In this document: in pieces, positions 1 to 9,318 of the stretch | Numbering within the stretch: position 1 is the first letter of the stretch | How the letters are laid out: every line of letters begins with the position of its first letter | Assembly: GCA_016868585.1 (NCBI GenBank) | Contig: VGGR01000002.1 | Span: forward strand, 186,001 to 250,000 | From: Bacteroidota bacterium | GTDB taxonomy: Bacteria; Bacteroidota; Bacteroidia; Chitinophagales; Chitinophagaceae | DNA length: 64,000 bases | Direction: 5' to 3' | Translations under genes and position numbers: made by a program | The notes under the pieces: model-generated | Seen by the model: only the letters and a program-made list of their open reading frames with translations | Told to the model about the DNA's origin: nothing | The model's database searches: none

Positions 1-797
<797 letters not shown>

Positions 798-862
798 TCA
801 AATTTTATACTAAGTACCACGCAACTCCTATGCCGAATCAAACTGAGGTGTAATTTTGTCAG

Positions 863-876
863 TTTTTGTTCAGAAA
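863..876 (-). promoter_or_regulatory. Candidate chaperone regulatory element upstream of dnaK
   Basis: The + strand reads TTTTTGTTCAGAAA, ending 69 bases upstream of the dnaK start. The groES upstream region has the nearly identical TTTTTGTCAGAAA in the same orientation relative to its gene (61371-61383). Function as an operator is inference from the shared position and sequence. Confidence 0.35.
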
Positions 877-908
877 AAGGCAATTTTGACGTAATTAAAA
901 GTTGAAAA

Positions 909-1418
909 TCAACAATTTGTCTGATTTTCTTTGACTTTAAAAGAGAAATTTCGCTGGGCTACATAGCTAAAAGCAATCACGAGAATAACGGTGATGATCT
1001 GCGCAGTCAGGGCATGCCAGGACAATATTTCCACTAGTATTTTAAGTAAGAGGTAGTTTAAAAAAAGGTTAAACAGGCAAGTCATCAGGTACCGAAACAA
1101 CTGCATCCTTGCCTTTAAGCTAGAATTGTCAAAAACCACATATCGGGCAAAAAAGAAACCGACAGGGAAAGTAAATAAAAAAGAAACAAACAAGCTGGCA
1201 CTATGTGCTTTGAAAGCATAAAACCAAAGGTCAAATACTGTCTCCTTAAAAAGATATTGATAACAAAGGAAATAAACCAACAATCCTAAAAATGTATTTG
1301 CACCACCTGTTACTAAATACCTAAATGGTTGCAATGATAAAAATCGCTGAAATAAAGGATAAAATAAATCAACAATCCGGCAAACACCAATAGCAACTTT
1401 TTCCAACAAATGGTTCAT
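909..1418 (-). CDS. GtrA-like integral membrane protein
   Basis: About 169 residues with four predicted hydrophobic segments and the family hallmark near the start of the first one (FRYLVTGGANTFLGLLVYF). GtrA-family proteins (PF04138) are small membrane proteins linked to moving lipid-bound sugars across the membrane for O-antigen, teichoic acid or polysaccharide modification; the substrate cannot be read here. I take the ATG at 1418; an in-frame TTG at 1454 would add 12 residues but lies close to the divergent argS promoter. No glycosyltransferase neighbour is present to suggest its partner. Confidence 0.8.
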   Translation of the reverse strand: MNHLLEKVAIGVCRIVDLFYPLFQRFLSLQPFRYLVTGGANTFLGLLVYFLCYQYLFKETVFDLWFYAFKAHSASLFVSFLFTFPVGFFFARYVVFDNSSLKARMQLFRYLMTCLFNLFLNYLLLKILVEILSWHALTAQIITVILVIAFSYVAQRNFSFKVKENQTNC

Positions 1419-1464
1419 AGTGCGCAAAATAATCGAAACCTCTAAAAAAGACAAATGGGACCTT

Positions 1465-1472
1465 TACCTTTG
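1465..1472 (+). promoter_or_regulatory. Promoter -7 element for argS
   Basis: TACCTTTG matches the Bacteroidota -7 consensus TAnnTTTG and lies 14 bases upstream of the argS ATG. No clear -33 TTTG is seen at the usual spacing. Confidence 0.6.
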
Positions 1473-1486
1473 CAAAGATTTAGGAT

Positions 1487-3262
1487 ATGCTACTACAACA
1501 AAAAATAAAAAAGATCCTTGCACCTATTGTTCAGGATTCTCTTGGAATTTCAATAACGGAGGACGAACTGGTAATTCAGCGCACTAAAGAGGAATTTGAA
1601 GGCGACTACACATTAGTGTTATTTGGCCTGATAAAAAAGCATAAGCTTAATCCGGCGTTAATGGGTACTACAATTGGCACTGCCGCCTGTGAGCAACAGG
1701 GTGATCTTTTTAAATCCTATAATTTACTCAAAGGGTTTTTGAACTTTTCTTTACAGGAAAAATGTTTGCTTGACTTTCTTTCAACCACTTATTCCAATAC
1801 CCAATTTGGGAAAGCAGCTGAAAACACCAAGCGAGTGATGGTGGAATATTCTTCCCCCAACACCAACAAACCGTTGCATTTGGGTCATTTGCGCAATATC
1901 TTTCTGGGATGGAGCATTGCTGAACTATTGAAAGAAAGAGGTTATTCTGTAACAAAAAGTTGTGTGGTAAACGACCGTGGAATCCATATTTGTAAGAGCA
2001 TGATTGCCTGGCAACTTTTTGCAAACGGCTCCACCCCTGCTTCTGTTGGACAAAAGGGAGATCATTTCGTGGGCAACTTCTATGTAAAATTTAACGAGGC
2101 CTATAAAGCACAAGTTGAGGAGGGGGTTGCCTGCGGATTGACCAAAGAACAGGCCGAGAAAGAAGCACCGATCATGAAGGCCACCCAACAATTATTGCAA
2201 GACTGGGAGGCGGGAAATCAAGAGGTGGTAGACCTATGGGACCGAATGAACCAATGGGTTTATGAAGGATTCAATGAAACCTATTTAAAAATAGGGGCTG
2301 ATTTTGATAAGACATATTATGAAAGTAAAACCTATTTGCTGGGGAAAAAATTTGTAGAGCAAGGATTGGCTGATGGAATATTTTTCAAAAAAGAAGATGG
2401 TGGCATTTGGATAGACCTGACGCCTGAAGGCCTTGACGAGAAACTCGTGCTCCGTAAGGATGGCACTTCAGTTTACATCACCCAGGATCTGGGATTAGCC
2501 GAACAAAAATTTCAAGAATATCAATATGAACAGAGTATTTACGTGATAGCGGATGAGCAAAATTATCACATGAAAGTCCTCCAACTCATCTTGCAAAAAC
2601 TAAGTAAACCTTATGCCAATGGCATATATCATTTAAGCTATGGCATGGTTGAGTTGCCTAGTGGCAGAATGAAAAGTCGGGAGGGTACTGTAGTTGATGC
2701 GGATGATCTAATCGCTGAAATGATCGAGGCGGCGCGTACCAAAACAGAGGAACTGGGTAAAGTGAAAGACTTTAATCCGAATGAACTGCATAAACTCTAT
2801 CACACCTTGGCCTTAGGGGCATTGAAGTTTTACTTACTTCGGGTAGACCCAAAGAAAAAAATGATTTTTAATCCACAAGAATCGATCGATTTCCAAGGGT
2901 TTACAGGGCCATTTATCCAATATACCTATGCACGAATTCAATCAATTCTGAGAAAAGAGAGTCCTACTGCAACTCATTCAATTGAAAACAAGCTAAAGAA
3001 AGAAGAAAAAGAACTATTGATCTCGTTGGAACAGTTTCCGGCCGTTCTTGACCAAGCAGTCATGGAACACAATCCCTCAGTAGTAGCCTTATATGTTTTT
3101 ACAATTGCTAAACTCTTTAACTCGTTCTATACACAACATGCTATTATTAATGCTCCGACCATCGCAACCAGACAACTTCGTTTAAGACTTGCATCCCTTA
3201 CCGCAAACGTAATTCATAGGTCTATGTCACTGCTTGGTATAGAAGTGCCCAATAGAATGTAA
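1487..3262 (+). CDS. argS: Arginine--tRNA ligase
   Basis: Cytosolic class I aminoacyl-tRNA synthetase that charges tRNA-Arg. The 591-residue length is normal. The HIGH-type motif is HLGH at residues 131-134, inside SSPNTNKPLHLGHLRN. The KMSKS-type loop appears as MKSREGT at about residue 395, as is common in ArgRS. The C-terminal DALR-type anticodon-binding region (FTGPFIQYTYARIQSIL onwards) is present, as is the N-terminal Add-1-like domain. The ATG at 1487 follows a -7 element by 14 bases. It converges with a glgB remnant three bases after its stop. A tRNA-Arg(ACG) gene lies in the same window at 40777. Confidence 0.98.
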   Translation: MLLQQKIKKILAPIVQDSLGISITEDELVIQRTKEEFEGDYTLVLFGLIKKHKLNPALMGTTIGTAACEQQGDLFKSYNLLKGFLNFSLQEKCLLDFLSTTYSNTQFGKAAENTKRVMVEYSSPNTNKPLHLGHLRNIFLGWSIAELLKERGYSVTKSCVVNDRGIHICKSMIAWQLFANGSTPASVGQKGDHFVGNFYVKFNEAYKAQVEEGVACGLTKEQAEKEAPIMKATQQLLQDWEAGNQEVVDLWDRMNQWVYEGFNETYLKIGADFDKTYYESKTYLLGKKFVEQGLADGIFFKKEDGGIWIDLTPEGLDEKLVLRKDGTSVYITQDLGLAEQKFQEYQYEQSIYVIADEQNYHMKVLQLILQKLSKPYANGIYHLSYGMVELPSGRMKSREGTVVDADDLIAEMIEAARTKTEELGKVKDFNPNELHKLYHTLALGALKFYLLRVDPKKKMIFNPQESIDFQGFTGPFIQYTYARIQSILRKESPTATHSIENKLKKEEKELLISLEQFPAVLDQAVMEHNPSVVALYVFTIAKLFNSFYTQHAIINAPTIATRQLRLRLASLTANVIHRSMSLLGIEVPNRM

Positions 3263-3265
3263 GAC

Positions 3266-3783
3266 TTATGCGAGTACTAGCCCAGCCAAAGGTGGCGAGG
3301 TGATTGTAAGCTGTACTTGCTTTTGCTTTCGATCAATCCTATTGGATAAAACCACCTTCCATTTTAACTTACCTTGAATATCCGGCGTCCAGTTAGTTCT
3401 GCCCACAGTTGTCATATTCAGTATGATCCTAACAAATCTTCCCTTTTGGCCGATACGTTGATAGGCAACAACAGATTCTTCGCAATGAGAGAGACCCAGC
3501 CAACGAAATCCTGCAGCTGAAAATTGTTGTTCCTTCAACGCTGGGACAGATCCCAATAAACGATTGAGTGCTGCGACACAGCACCGTAGTCCAGCATGAA
3601 AGGGAAATTGAAGCAGTGGCCATTGGCGCTCTGTGCTAAAATCCCATTCGGAGGTCTGACCAAATTCACCTCCCATAAATAGAAGTTTAGTGTCTGGGTG
3701 TGTCCACATATGGGTATATAGTAGACGTAAATTGCCAAATTGCTGCCCCCATCTTTAGGCATTTTAGAGAGCAAGGGGCTGCA
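3266..3783 (-). pseudogene. glgB: 1,4-alpha-glucan branching enzyme, C-terminal remnant
   Basis: The reading frame ending at 3266 contains MWTHPDTKLLFMGGEFGQ, a GlgB hallmark after the catalytic domain, and a typical C-terminal beta domain. Just upstream, in another frame, SPLLSKMPKDGG continues the family sequence. The frames join as GG then QQFGNLRLLYTHMWTH if one G is restored to the G run whose complement is the C5 tract at 3746-3750. Only about 170 of the roughly 650-700 codons of a branching enzyme remain. The catalytic residues and N-terminal domains are missing, and the space beyond 3790 is occupied by the divergent transporter. The remnant is therefore deleted as well as frameshifted, and is probably not expressed as an active enzyme. 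Confidence 0.85.
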
Positions 3784-3893
3784 ACAGGTAAAATCTCCAT
3801 AAAGTCATCACCCGTTACTGTGTAATTTAGGTCAAAAAAACGAGGTCCCATTCCAAAAAATACCTATTTTCAATCCTACCAAAAAATCAATTC

Positions 3894-5516
3894 TTGAGCC
3901 AACAAACTAAATGGTCACAATTCAGTGTACTAATTAGCGTATTCTTTTTCTGGGGCTTTGTAGCTGCATCCAACAGTATTTTCATCCCTTTTTGCAAGAA
4001 ATTTTTTCAATTGGATCAAATTCAATCACAACTGATTGGATCTGCCTTTTATGGTGCTTATTTCTACGGATCACTGATTCTGTATATAGTTGCTTATGCA
4101 AGCGGAACTGATTTATTGAACAAAATCGGATATAAAAAAGGCATCATTTATGGGCTCATGATTTCAGTGGTAGGTGCCCTTGCATTAGCATTCATAAGCG
4201 GGTCGGGAAATGCTACATTCGGACTTGTACTGGTATCTTTTTTCATCATTGCATTGGGATTCTCACTGCAGCAAACATCTGCGCAACCTTTTGTTATCGC
4301 ACTGGGTCCAGAGGAAACAGGTACACACCGTCTCAACATGGGCGGAAGTGTAAACTCTTTTGGCACACTGTTGGGTCCACTGGTTGTCAGTGTGATACTT
4401 TTCGGCAGCATAACGAGTGTGCAAGAAGCTTCGATTGAAAATATCCAGGAATTGTATTTCTTTCTCGCCGGACTCTTTATCATTGCGGCCATCATATTCG
4501 CTTATGCCAAACTTCCAAAAACAACATCCGACGAAAAATTGGAAAAAAGTCCCAAGGCTATGATCGTGCTGCTTATCATTGGACTCGTATTCCTCCCTGT
4601 TCTCTTTTCCGATCTTGTAAAAGAAGCTACAGGCATCAGCAAATCACTGATCATCTTCAGCTCTCTCGCCATCATTTTGACAACGCTCTTTGTATCAATG
4701 CTCAGCGCAAAAAATAATCCCGAAGGTTGGGGAGCCATGGCTTATCCGCAACTGGTATTGGGCATGATTGCTATTTTTATATATGTGGGAGTAGAAGTAA
4801 CGATCGACAATAATTTTGGTGCATTGTTAAAAAAGAATGCATTTGGTGGATACGATGAATCACATATTTCACATCTCATCTCTTTGTATTGGGGTTCTTT
4901 GATGATAGGTAGATGGACTGGTGCGATCAGTGTATTCAACTTCAGCAAGTCAATGAAGAAATTCATGGTCATGGTGGTTCCTTTTGTCGCATTTGGCGTA
5001 ATTCTTCTTGTTAATATTATCAAAGGAAATGACGTATCAGACTTTTTGATGTATCCTATCTGCATAGCGATCGGTGTAATTGCTTTCATTTATGCCAACG
5101 AGCAACCGGTAAAACTTCTCCTATCCGTTTCTGTTTTGGGAGTGATAGCAATGGTTGTAGCGCTTACCACAACAGGAATGGTTGCCAATTTTGCTATCAT
5201 CAGCACCGGCATGTGTTGTTCAGTGATGTGGCCAGCCATCTTCGCTTTGGCTGTGAATGGCATTGGTAAATACCAAAGCCAAGGCTCTGCGTTTTTGATC
5301 ATGATGATCTTGGGTGGTGCAATCATACCGCCTGGACAAGGAGCAATCATCGATCTTGAATCAGTGAACGATCCAGGTGTGCACACTTTCACTCAGTTGT
5401 CATATGTTGTTCCGCTGGTATGCTTTGCATACCTGGCTTGGCATGCAGTGCAAACCAAAGCGGTATTGAAAAAACAGGGACTCGATGTGGATGCACAAGT
5501 TGCAAGTGGACATTGA
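3894..5516 (+). CDS. MFS sugar transporter, FucP/glucose-galactose type
   Basis: Integral inner-membrane major facilitator of the fucose-galactose-glucose:H+ symporter (FHS) group. Marks of the group are FFFWGFVAASNSIFIPF in the first helix, GFSLQQTSAQPFVIALGP, and MGGSVNSFGTLLGPL. At 540 residues it is about 100 longer than E. coli FucP, because of extra hydrophobic segments in the middle (about residues 220-290). The substrate is not readable, but the ROK kinase directly downstream suggests glucose, galactose or GlcNAc. The reading frame is open from 3831 and contains no ATG before the first helix, so TTG at 3894 is the best start. Codons look richer in C-ending triplets than neighbours (by eye), which hints at transfer. 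Confidence 0.85.
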   Translation: MSQQTKWSQFSVLISVFFFWGFVAASNSIFIPFCKKFFQLDQIQSQLIGSAFYGAYFYGSLILYIVAYASGTDLLNKIGYKKGIIYGLMISVVGALALAFISGSGNATFGLVLVSFFIIALGFSLQQTSAQPFVIALGPEETGTHRLNMGGSVNSFGTLLGPLVVSVILFGSITSVQEASIENIQELYFFLAGLFIIAAIIFAYAKLPKTTSDEKLEKSPKAMIVLLIIGLVFLPVLFSDLVKEATGISKSLIIFSSLAIILTTLFVSMLSAKNNPEGWGAMAYPQLVLGMIAIFIYVGVEVTIDNNFGALLKKNAFGGYDESHISHLISLYWGSLMIGRWTGAISVFNFSKSMKKFMVMVVPFVAFGVILLVNIIKGNDVSDFLMYPICIAIGVIAFIYANEQPVKLLLSVSVLGVIAMVVALTTTGMVANFAIISTGMCCSVMWPAIFALAVNGIGKYQSQGSAFLIMMILGGAIIPPGQGAIIDLESVNDPGVHTFTQLSYVVPLVCFAYLAWHAVQTKAVLKKQGLDVDAQVASGH

Positions 5517-5536
5517 TCACAATTCTTTGTATATTA

Positions 5537-5564
5537 AGCAGCCATTCTATATGGCTGCTTTTTT
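5537..5564 (+). terminator. Intrinsic terminator between sugar transporter and sugar kinase
   Basis: A perfect 9-bp stem (AGCAGCCAT / ATGGCTGCT) with a 5-base loop is followed by a T run. It sits 20 bases after the transporter stop and ends 18 bases before the kinase ATG, so it would separate or attenuate expression of the two genes. Confidence 0.8.
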
Positions 5565-5582
5565 CATATTAAACAGTGAACT

Positions 5583-6551
5583 ATGAGTACAAATGAACCT
5601 TTGGCAATAGGTGTTGATATTGGCGGTACCAACACCAAATTTGGTATAGTTGACCGAGAGGGTAAAATTCTTGAGCAAGGGAGAATGTTGACTAGTGCGC
5701 AAGATACTGTCCAGGGTTTTATCAGTGAACTTTATGGTCACTTGTCTCCTTTGATTAAGAAAATTGGAGGAGCGGATCAATGTATCGGCATTGGAGTTGG
5801 CGCACCTAATGGTAACTATTATACAGGCAATATCGAGCACGCTGCCAACTTAAAATGGAAGGGTACCGTTCCTTTAGCAGCAATGCTTCAGGAAAAATTT
5901 TCTATGCGTGTCAAGTTGACAAATGATGCTAACGCCGCCGCAGCAGGTGAACAGCAATATGGATGTGCAAAGGGTATGAGGGATTTTATTACCATCACCA
6001 TGGGAACTGGAGTAGGCAGTGGCATATTTATCAATGGAAAAATAGTTTTGGGACATGATGGTTTTGCGGGGGAGCTGGGACATACTATTATTCGACCTGA
6101 CGGAAGGCTTCACAAAGGAACTGGAATTCGGGGTTCTCTGGAAGCCTACGCTTCTGCAACAGGCGTTCGAGAAACTGCATTGGAAATGCTGAAAGCAAAT
6201 CCATCCACGCCCAGCCTGCTTCGTCAAATCAGTCCCGAGCAAGTCACTAGTGAAAAAGTCTATGAATGTGCGATTGAAGGTGATAAAATTGCCCTTGAAA
6301 TTTTTCACTTTACTGGGCAAATCCTTGGAGAGGCCCTTGCTAATTTTGTGATGTTCTCCTCCCCAGAAGCGATTGTATTATTTGGAGGGCTCACTAAAGC
6401 AGGTGATTTGATTCTCAACCCAACAAGGGAAGCCATGGAAGCTAATCTTGTTCAGGTATTTAAAAATAAAGTAAAGCTTGTGTTCAGCAATCTTAAGGAA
6501 GCTGATGCAGCCATATTGGGTGCCAGTGCACTTGTTTGGGAGAAAGATTAA
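5583..6551 (+). CDS. ROK-family sugar kinase (glucokinase-like)
   Basis: Cytosolic ATP-dependent sugar kinase of 322 residues, likely acting on glucose or GlcNAc. It has the N-terminal phosphate loop GVDIGGTNTKFG, the GTGVGSGIFING adenosine-site motif and the LEAYASATG segment. The family's structural zinc motif (CxCGxxGC) is replaced by KGTGIRGS, so all three cysteines are absent although flanking sequence aligns well. It follows the MFS transporter, suggesting an uptake and phosphorylation pair, but a terminator hairpin lies between them. The 3' end overlaps the convergent gene by 4 bases. Substrate is inference. Confidence 0.88.
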   Translation: MSTNEPLAIGVDIGGTNTKFGIVDREGKILEQGRMLTSAQDTVQGFISELYGHLSPLIKKIGGADQCIGIGVGAPNGNYYTGNIEHAANLKWKGTVPLAAMLQEKFSMRVKLTNDANAAAAGEQQYGCAKGMRDFITITMGTGVGSGIFINGKIVLGHDGFAGELGHTIIRPDGRLHKGTGIRGSLEAYASATGVRETALEMLKANPSTPSLLRQISPEQVTSEKVYECAIEGDKIALEIFHFTGQILGEALANFVMFSSPEAIVLFGGLTKAGDLILNPTREAMEANLVQVFKNKVKLVFSNLKEADAAILGASALVWEKD

Positions 6552-7510
6552 TTTCTTTTTATTACAAAAACACCAGGGACAGCTCTTGCACCCGCTTTAT
6601 CCGAAGGCGTAATAGTTGGTTTTCCGTTAACAAGTAAGGCACTGCTTCCTCCTCCGTCAAGATTGAGCCCTTCCTCACAATTCCAGTCTACTAAAAACTG
6701 AGCAGTTTGTTTTAATGTAAGTCCCTCCGCTATGCCCGGGTGTCTGCCTTCCGCTACTAAAACTAATAACCAACCATCTTTAGTATAACCCATCGCAGTT
6801 CGAGGATGACGATCCTCGATAGCAGGTCCGGCAAATTTCATTTCCTCTTCGTTAGCAATAGCCAGTAAACCATATTGAACTAACACAGGACCACCTCCCA
6901 CAGCCGTGTTCATTTTCCAAGACCTTGGCTTATTGTACGGTTGTAACATCTTTTTAAAGGTCTTTTTTGAAAGTAGGGATTGGCTGTCTTTAAGTGGCAT
7001 TACCGGCATTTGTACAGCCAAGGGGATACTTAACGATGAATCAGTAAAAGTCCAAGCCACATCCGCCCTACGGTTTTTTGTAATTCCAATAGCACTACCT
7101 AATGGGTGTTTCCAGGTTAACGAATCGCTGCCCTTGCCAGGAACCGCATGAACATTAAATGCATACTGTACTCCGTTTTGAATAAGCAGGTTAAAATTTT
7201 GATGAGTAGTGAATGAAAAGAAACTGGCATTTACAACAAGCAACGGAGCTTGATTTCTTTCAAAAAACTGGTGGGGAGTTAATCGTCTTCTATAACTGGT
7301 ATCCGCGTTGAATTGCAAGTCAGGCGCAGCCAATTTAGCACGAACCAAATATACAATGCAAGGTTTGCCTTCGACAGGCGAAGTAGATTTCCATACTTCA
7401 ATAGAAGTGGGAAGCGGAGCATATAAACTATCTACACGAATCCAATTTTGCTGAGCTGGTAAAGAATAAGAGCAAACTAACAGGGATACAGAAAAAAAAT
7501 ACTTCACCAT
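6548..7510 (-). CDS. Exported phosphodiester glycosidase (NAGPA-like) family protein
   Basis: About 320 residues. The ATG at 7510 gives a signal peptide (MVKYFFSVSLLVCSYSLPAQ), so this start is preferred to one 14 codons upstream that would overlap lipA. The C-terminal half carries the PF09992 signature: RTAMGYTKDGWLLVLVAEGR, then a NLDGGGSSAL block. The family is named after the mammalian enzyme that uncovers mannose-6-phosphate by removing a phosphate-linked GlcNAc; bacterial members probably cleave sugar-phosphate diesters in envelope or exopolysaccharide material, but the substrate is unknown. It starts 4 bases after the lipA stop, so the two are probably co-transcribed. Confidence 0.82.
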   Translation of the reverse strand: MVKYFFSVSLLVCSYSLPAQQNWIRVDSLYAPLPTSIEVWKSTSPVEGKPCIVYLVRAKLAAPDLQFNADTSYRRRLTPHQFFERNQAPLLVVNASFFSFTTHQNFNLLIQNGVQYAFNVHAVPGKGSDSLTWKHPLGSAIGITKNRRADVAWTFTDSSLSIPLAVQMPVMPLKDSQSLLSKKTFKKMLQPYNKPRSWKMNTAVGGGPVLVQYGLLAIANEEEMKFAGPAIEDRHPRTAMGYTKDGWLLVLVAEGRHPGIAEGLTLKQTAQFLVDWNCEEGLNLDGGGSSALLVNGKPTITPSDKAGARAVPGVFVIKRN

Positions 7511-7514
7511 GAAG

Positions 7515-8435
7515 CTACATTGATAATGAACTTTCCCAATGCTTTCTGCCAATGCCTGGTGTTACATGTTTTTCACTATGATAGGAAGAACGCACCAATG
7601 GGCCGCTCTCAACATAGTCCAATCCAAGCTGGTATCCCATTTCTCTATATGCAGCAAACTCATCCGGGTGAACAAAACGTTCTACTGGTAAATGTTTTTT
7701 AGTAGGTTGCAAATATTGACCTATGGTAACTACATCACAACCGTTATCTTTTAAATCTTGTAAAGTCTGCACCACCTCCTCCCGGGTTTCACCCAAGCCT
7801 AACATGATTCCACTTTTTGTGCGCATCCCCCCCTCTTTTAAGGTTCTTATTACTTCCATACTACGCCAATACTTCGCTTGTACCCGAACTTGACGTGTTA
7901 AGCGTTCCACTGTTTCAATATTATGACTAACTACCTCTGGGGCAGCTTCGATTATTCTGTCAATATCGATCTTCTTGCTTTTAAAATCCGGAATAAGGGT
8001 TTCTAAGGTAGTAGTTGGCGATAATGCTTTTACTGCCTTAATAGTGTTTTGCCAAATGATTGAGCCCCCATCCGGTAGTTCATCACGATCTACGGAGGTA
8101 ATAACCGCATGTTTAACTTTCATCAATAAAATAGCCTCAGCCACCCGTTGGGGTTCATCCCAATCAACAGCGTCCGGACGACCCGTTGCCACCGAGCAGA
8201 ATCCACAACTTCGTGTGCAGACATTACCCAATATCATGAAGGTAGCTGTTCCCTCCCCCCAACATTCTCCCATGTTGGGGCAATTACCACTTTCACAAAT
8301 CGTGTGCAGTTTGTTTTGATCAACTAATTGCCTTACCTGTTTATATTTCTCTCCAATGGGAAGTTTTACGCGAAGCCAATCTGGCTTCTTAGGTTTGGGG
8401 GGGGTAATCGAGATAATTTCAGGAGGGATAGTCAT
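7515..8435 (-). CDS. lipA: Lipoyl synthase
   Basis: Radical SAM enzyme of 306 residues that inserts two sulfurs into protein-bound octanoyl groups of the dehydrogenase E2 and GcvH proteins. The auxiliary cluster motif [12 protein letters not shown] and the radical SAM motif CTRSCGFC are both present, as is the C-terminal RSSYHSEKH segment with the conserved RSSY. A -7 element lies only 4 bases before the ATG, so the mRNA is predicted to be leaderless. The N-terminal coding region contains a run of eight C (8397-8404 as G on + strand). PDH E1-beta, whose partner E2 needs lipoate, is encoded at 20241. Confidence 0.98.
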   Translation of the reverse strand: MTIPPEIISITPPKPKKPDWLRVKLPIGEKYKQVRQLVDQNKLHTICESGNCPNMGECWGEGTATFMILGNVCTRSCGFCSVATGRPDAVDWDEPQRVAEAILLMKVKHAVITSVDRDELPDGGSIIWQNTIKAVKALSPTTTLETLIPDFKSKKIDIDRIIEAAPEVVSHNIETVERLTRQVRVQAKYWRSMEVIRTLKEGGMRTKSGIMLGLGETREEVVQTLQDLKDNGCDVVTIGQYLQPTKKHLPVERFVHPDEFAAYREMGYQLGLDYVESGPLVRSSYHSEKHVTPGIGRKHWESSLSM

Positions 8436-8439
8436 TGTG

Positions 8440-8447
8440 CAAAGGTA
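8440..8447 (-). promoter_or_regulatory. Promoter -7 element for lipA
   Basis: On the - strand TACCTTTG ends 4 bases before the lipA ATG. This spacing implies a transcript starting at or next to the start codon. Confidence 0.6.
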
Positions 8448-8455
8448 ATGCTTCG

Positions 8456-9280
8456 CTACTTTCTTCTTCCAAAGAGAAGGGCAATGTATGCCTGAAAAAA
8501 TAGTGGTGTTTCACGCTGCAATGCCAGGATTGGAGTGCTGCCTGGATAATACTCGACACTACAGCCAATTTCTAACGCACTTACTACTTCATTGAACCTT
8601 CCGTAGTCATATCGCAGAGAAGTTTTAGCAAAAACGCCAGGTTTTATTTTTAATTCGTTCCATCCTCGCCAAAAACCACCAGCACCCAAAATAGCAGGGC
8701 CCAAAAAAAGAGTGGAATCTTGTGGCGTGTATTTAATGTATCGAGTACTTGTACCCGTCGAGTCCTCTACCTGTACATAATAGGGTTTAAGAAACCCAGC
8801 GGCAAGCCCTCCTAGATAATTCCAGGTAACGGAAACTCCATTTTTGTTTCCTTTTTGACCCATCAATCGCTGTTGACCAATTCCTAATGAAAGTTGGTAA
8901 AAGTTATTCACTTTGCCGTAGATGTAGGGATTGCTAATGAACAAAAACGGATTAGATAAGTTTTGAAACCGATTCTCCTTAGGGTGTTTTATTTCTGTCA
9001 ATTCAACCCGATAAACATTGGATTTGAGTGGTGTTTTCATTTTCCCTTGCTCATAAAGAAATCCATATCCATTTGAGCGCGCTTGAAAACCAAAAACACT
9101 TTGCATAGTATATACCAGTATGCCTTCTTCTGCCTGGCGGATCAATGTATTTATTTTTTTTCGTTTTTCAGCCTTTCGGTCTTCCCTGTTACTGGAACGA
9201 CCCAGCGTAAATTGGGCTTGCGCCTGACCCAAGACAAGAGAGAATATAAAAAAAAGAAATACCTTTTTCACCATTCGCAT
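8456..9280 (-). CDS. Hypothetical outer-membrane-type protein
   Basis: About 274 residues from ATG 9280 (or ATG 9274, two codons later); both give a clean signal peptide ending in AQAQ. After a charged segment ([12 protein letters not shown]) the rest is rich in alternating aromatic and polar residues ([48 protein letters not shown]), typical of a small beta-barrel, and it ends ALLFGRRK. I do not recognise a named family. It lies just upstream of lipA on the same strand, but lipA has its own promoter. Confidence 0.7.
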   Translation of the reverse strand: MRMVKKVFLFFIFSLVLGQAQAQFTLGRSSNREDRKAEKRKKINTLIRQAEEGILVYTMQSVFGFQARSNGYGFLYEQGKMKTPLKSNVYRVELTEIKHPKENRFQNLSNPFLFISNPYIYGKVNNFYQLSLGIGQQRLMGQKGNKNGVSVTWNYLGGLAAGFLKPYYVQVEDSTGTSTRYIKYTPQDSTLFLGPAILGAGGFWRGWNELKIKPGVFAKTSLRYDYGRFNEVVSALEIGCSVEYYPGSTPILALQRETPLFFQAYIALLFGRRK

Positions 9281-9318
9281 TTTAAATACTAAACGTAAAT
9301 TTATGAAAATTATTGAGA

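Noticed and set aside
3266-3783. glgB break explained only as a sequencing error
   Set aside because: Fixing the single missing G restores only about 170 codons. The catalytic two thirds of the enzyme are absent, so the gene is truncated whatever the frameshift.
4148-5392. Opposite-strand open frames inside the MFS transporter gene
   Set aside because: Several long frames of low complexity mirror the transporter codons and show no family resemblance, start signals or promoter.
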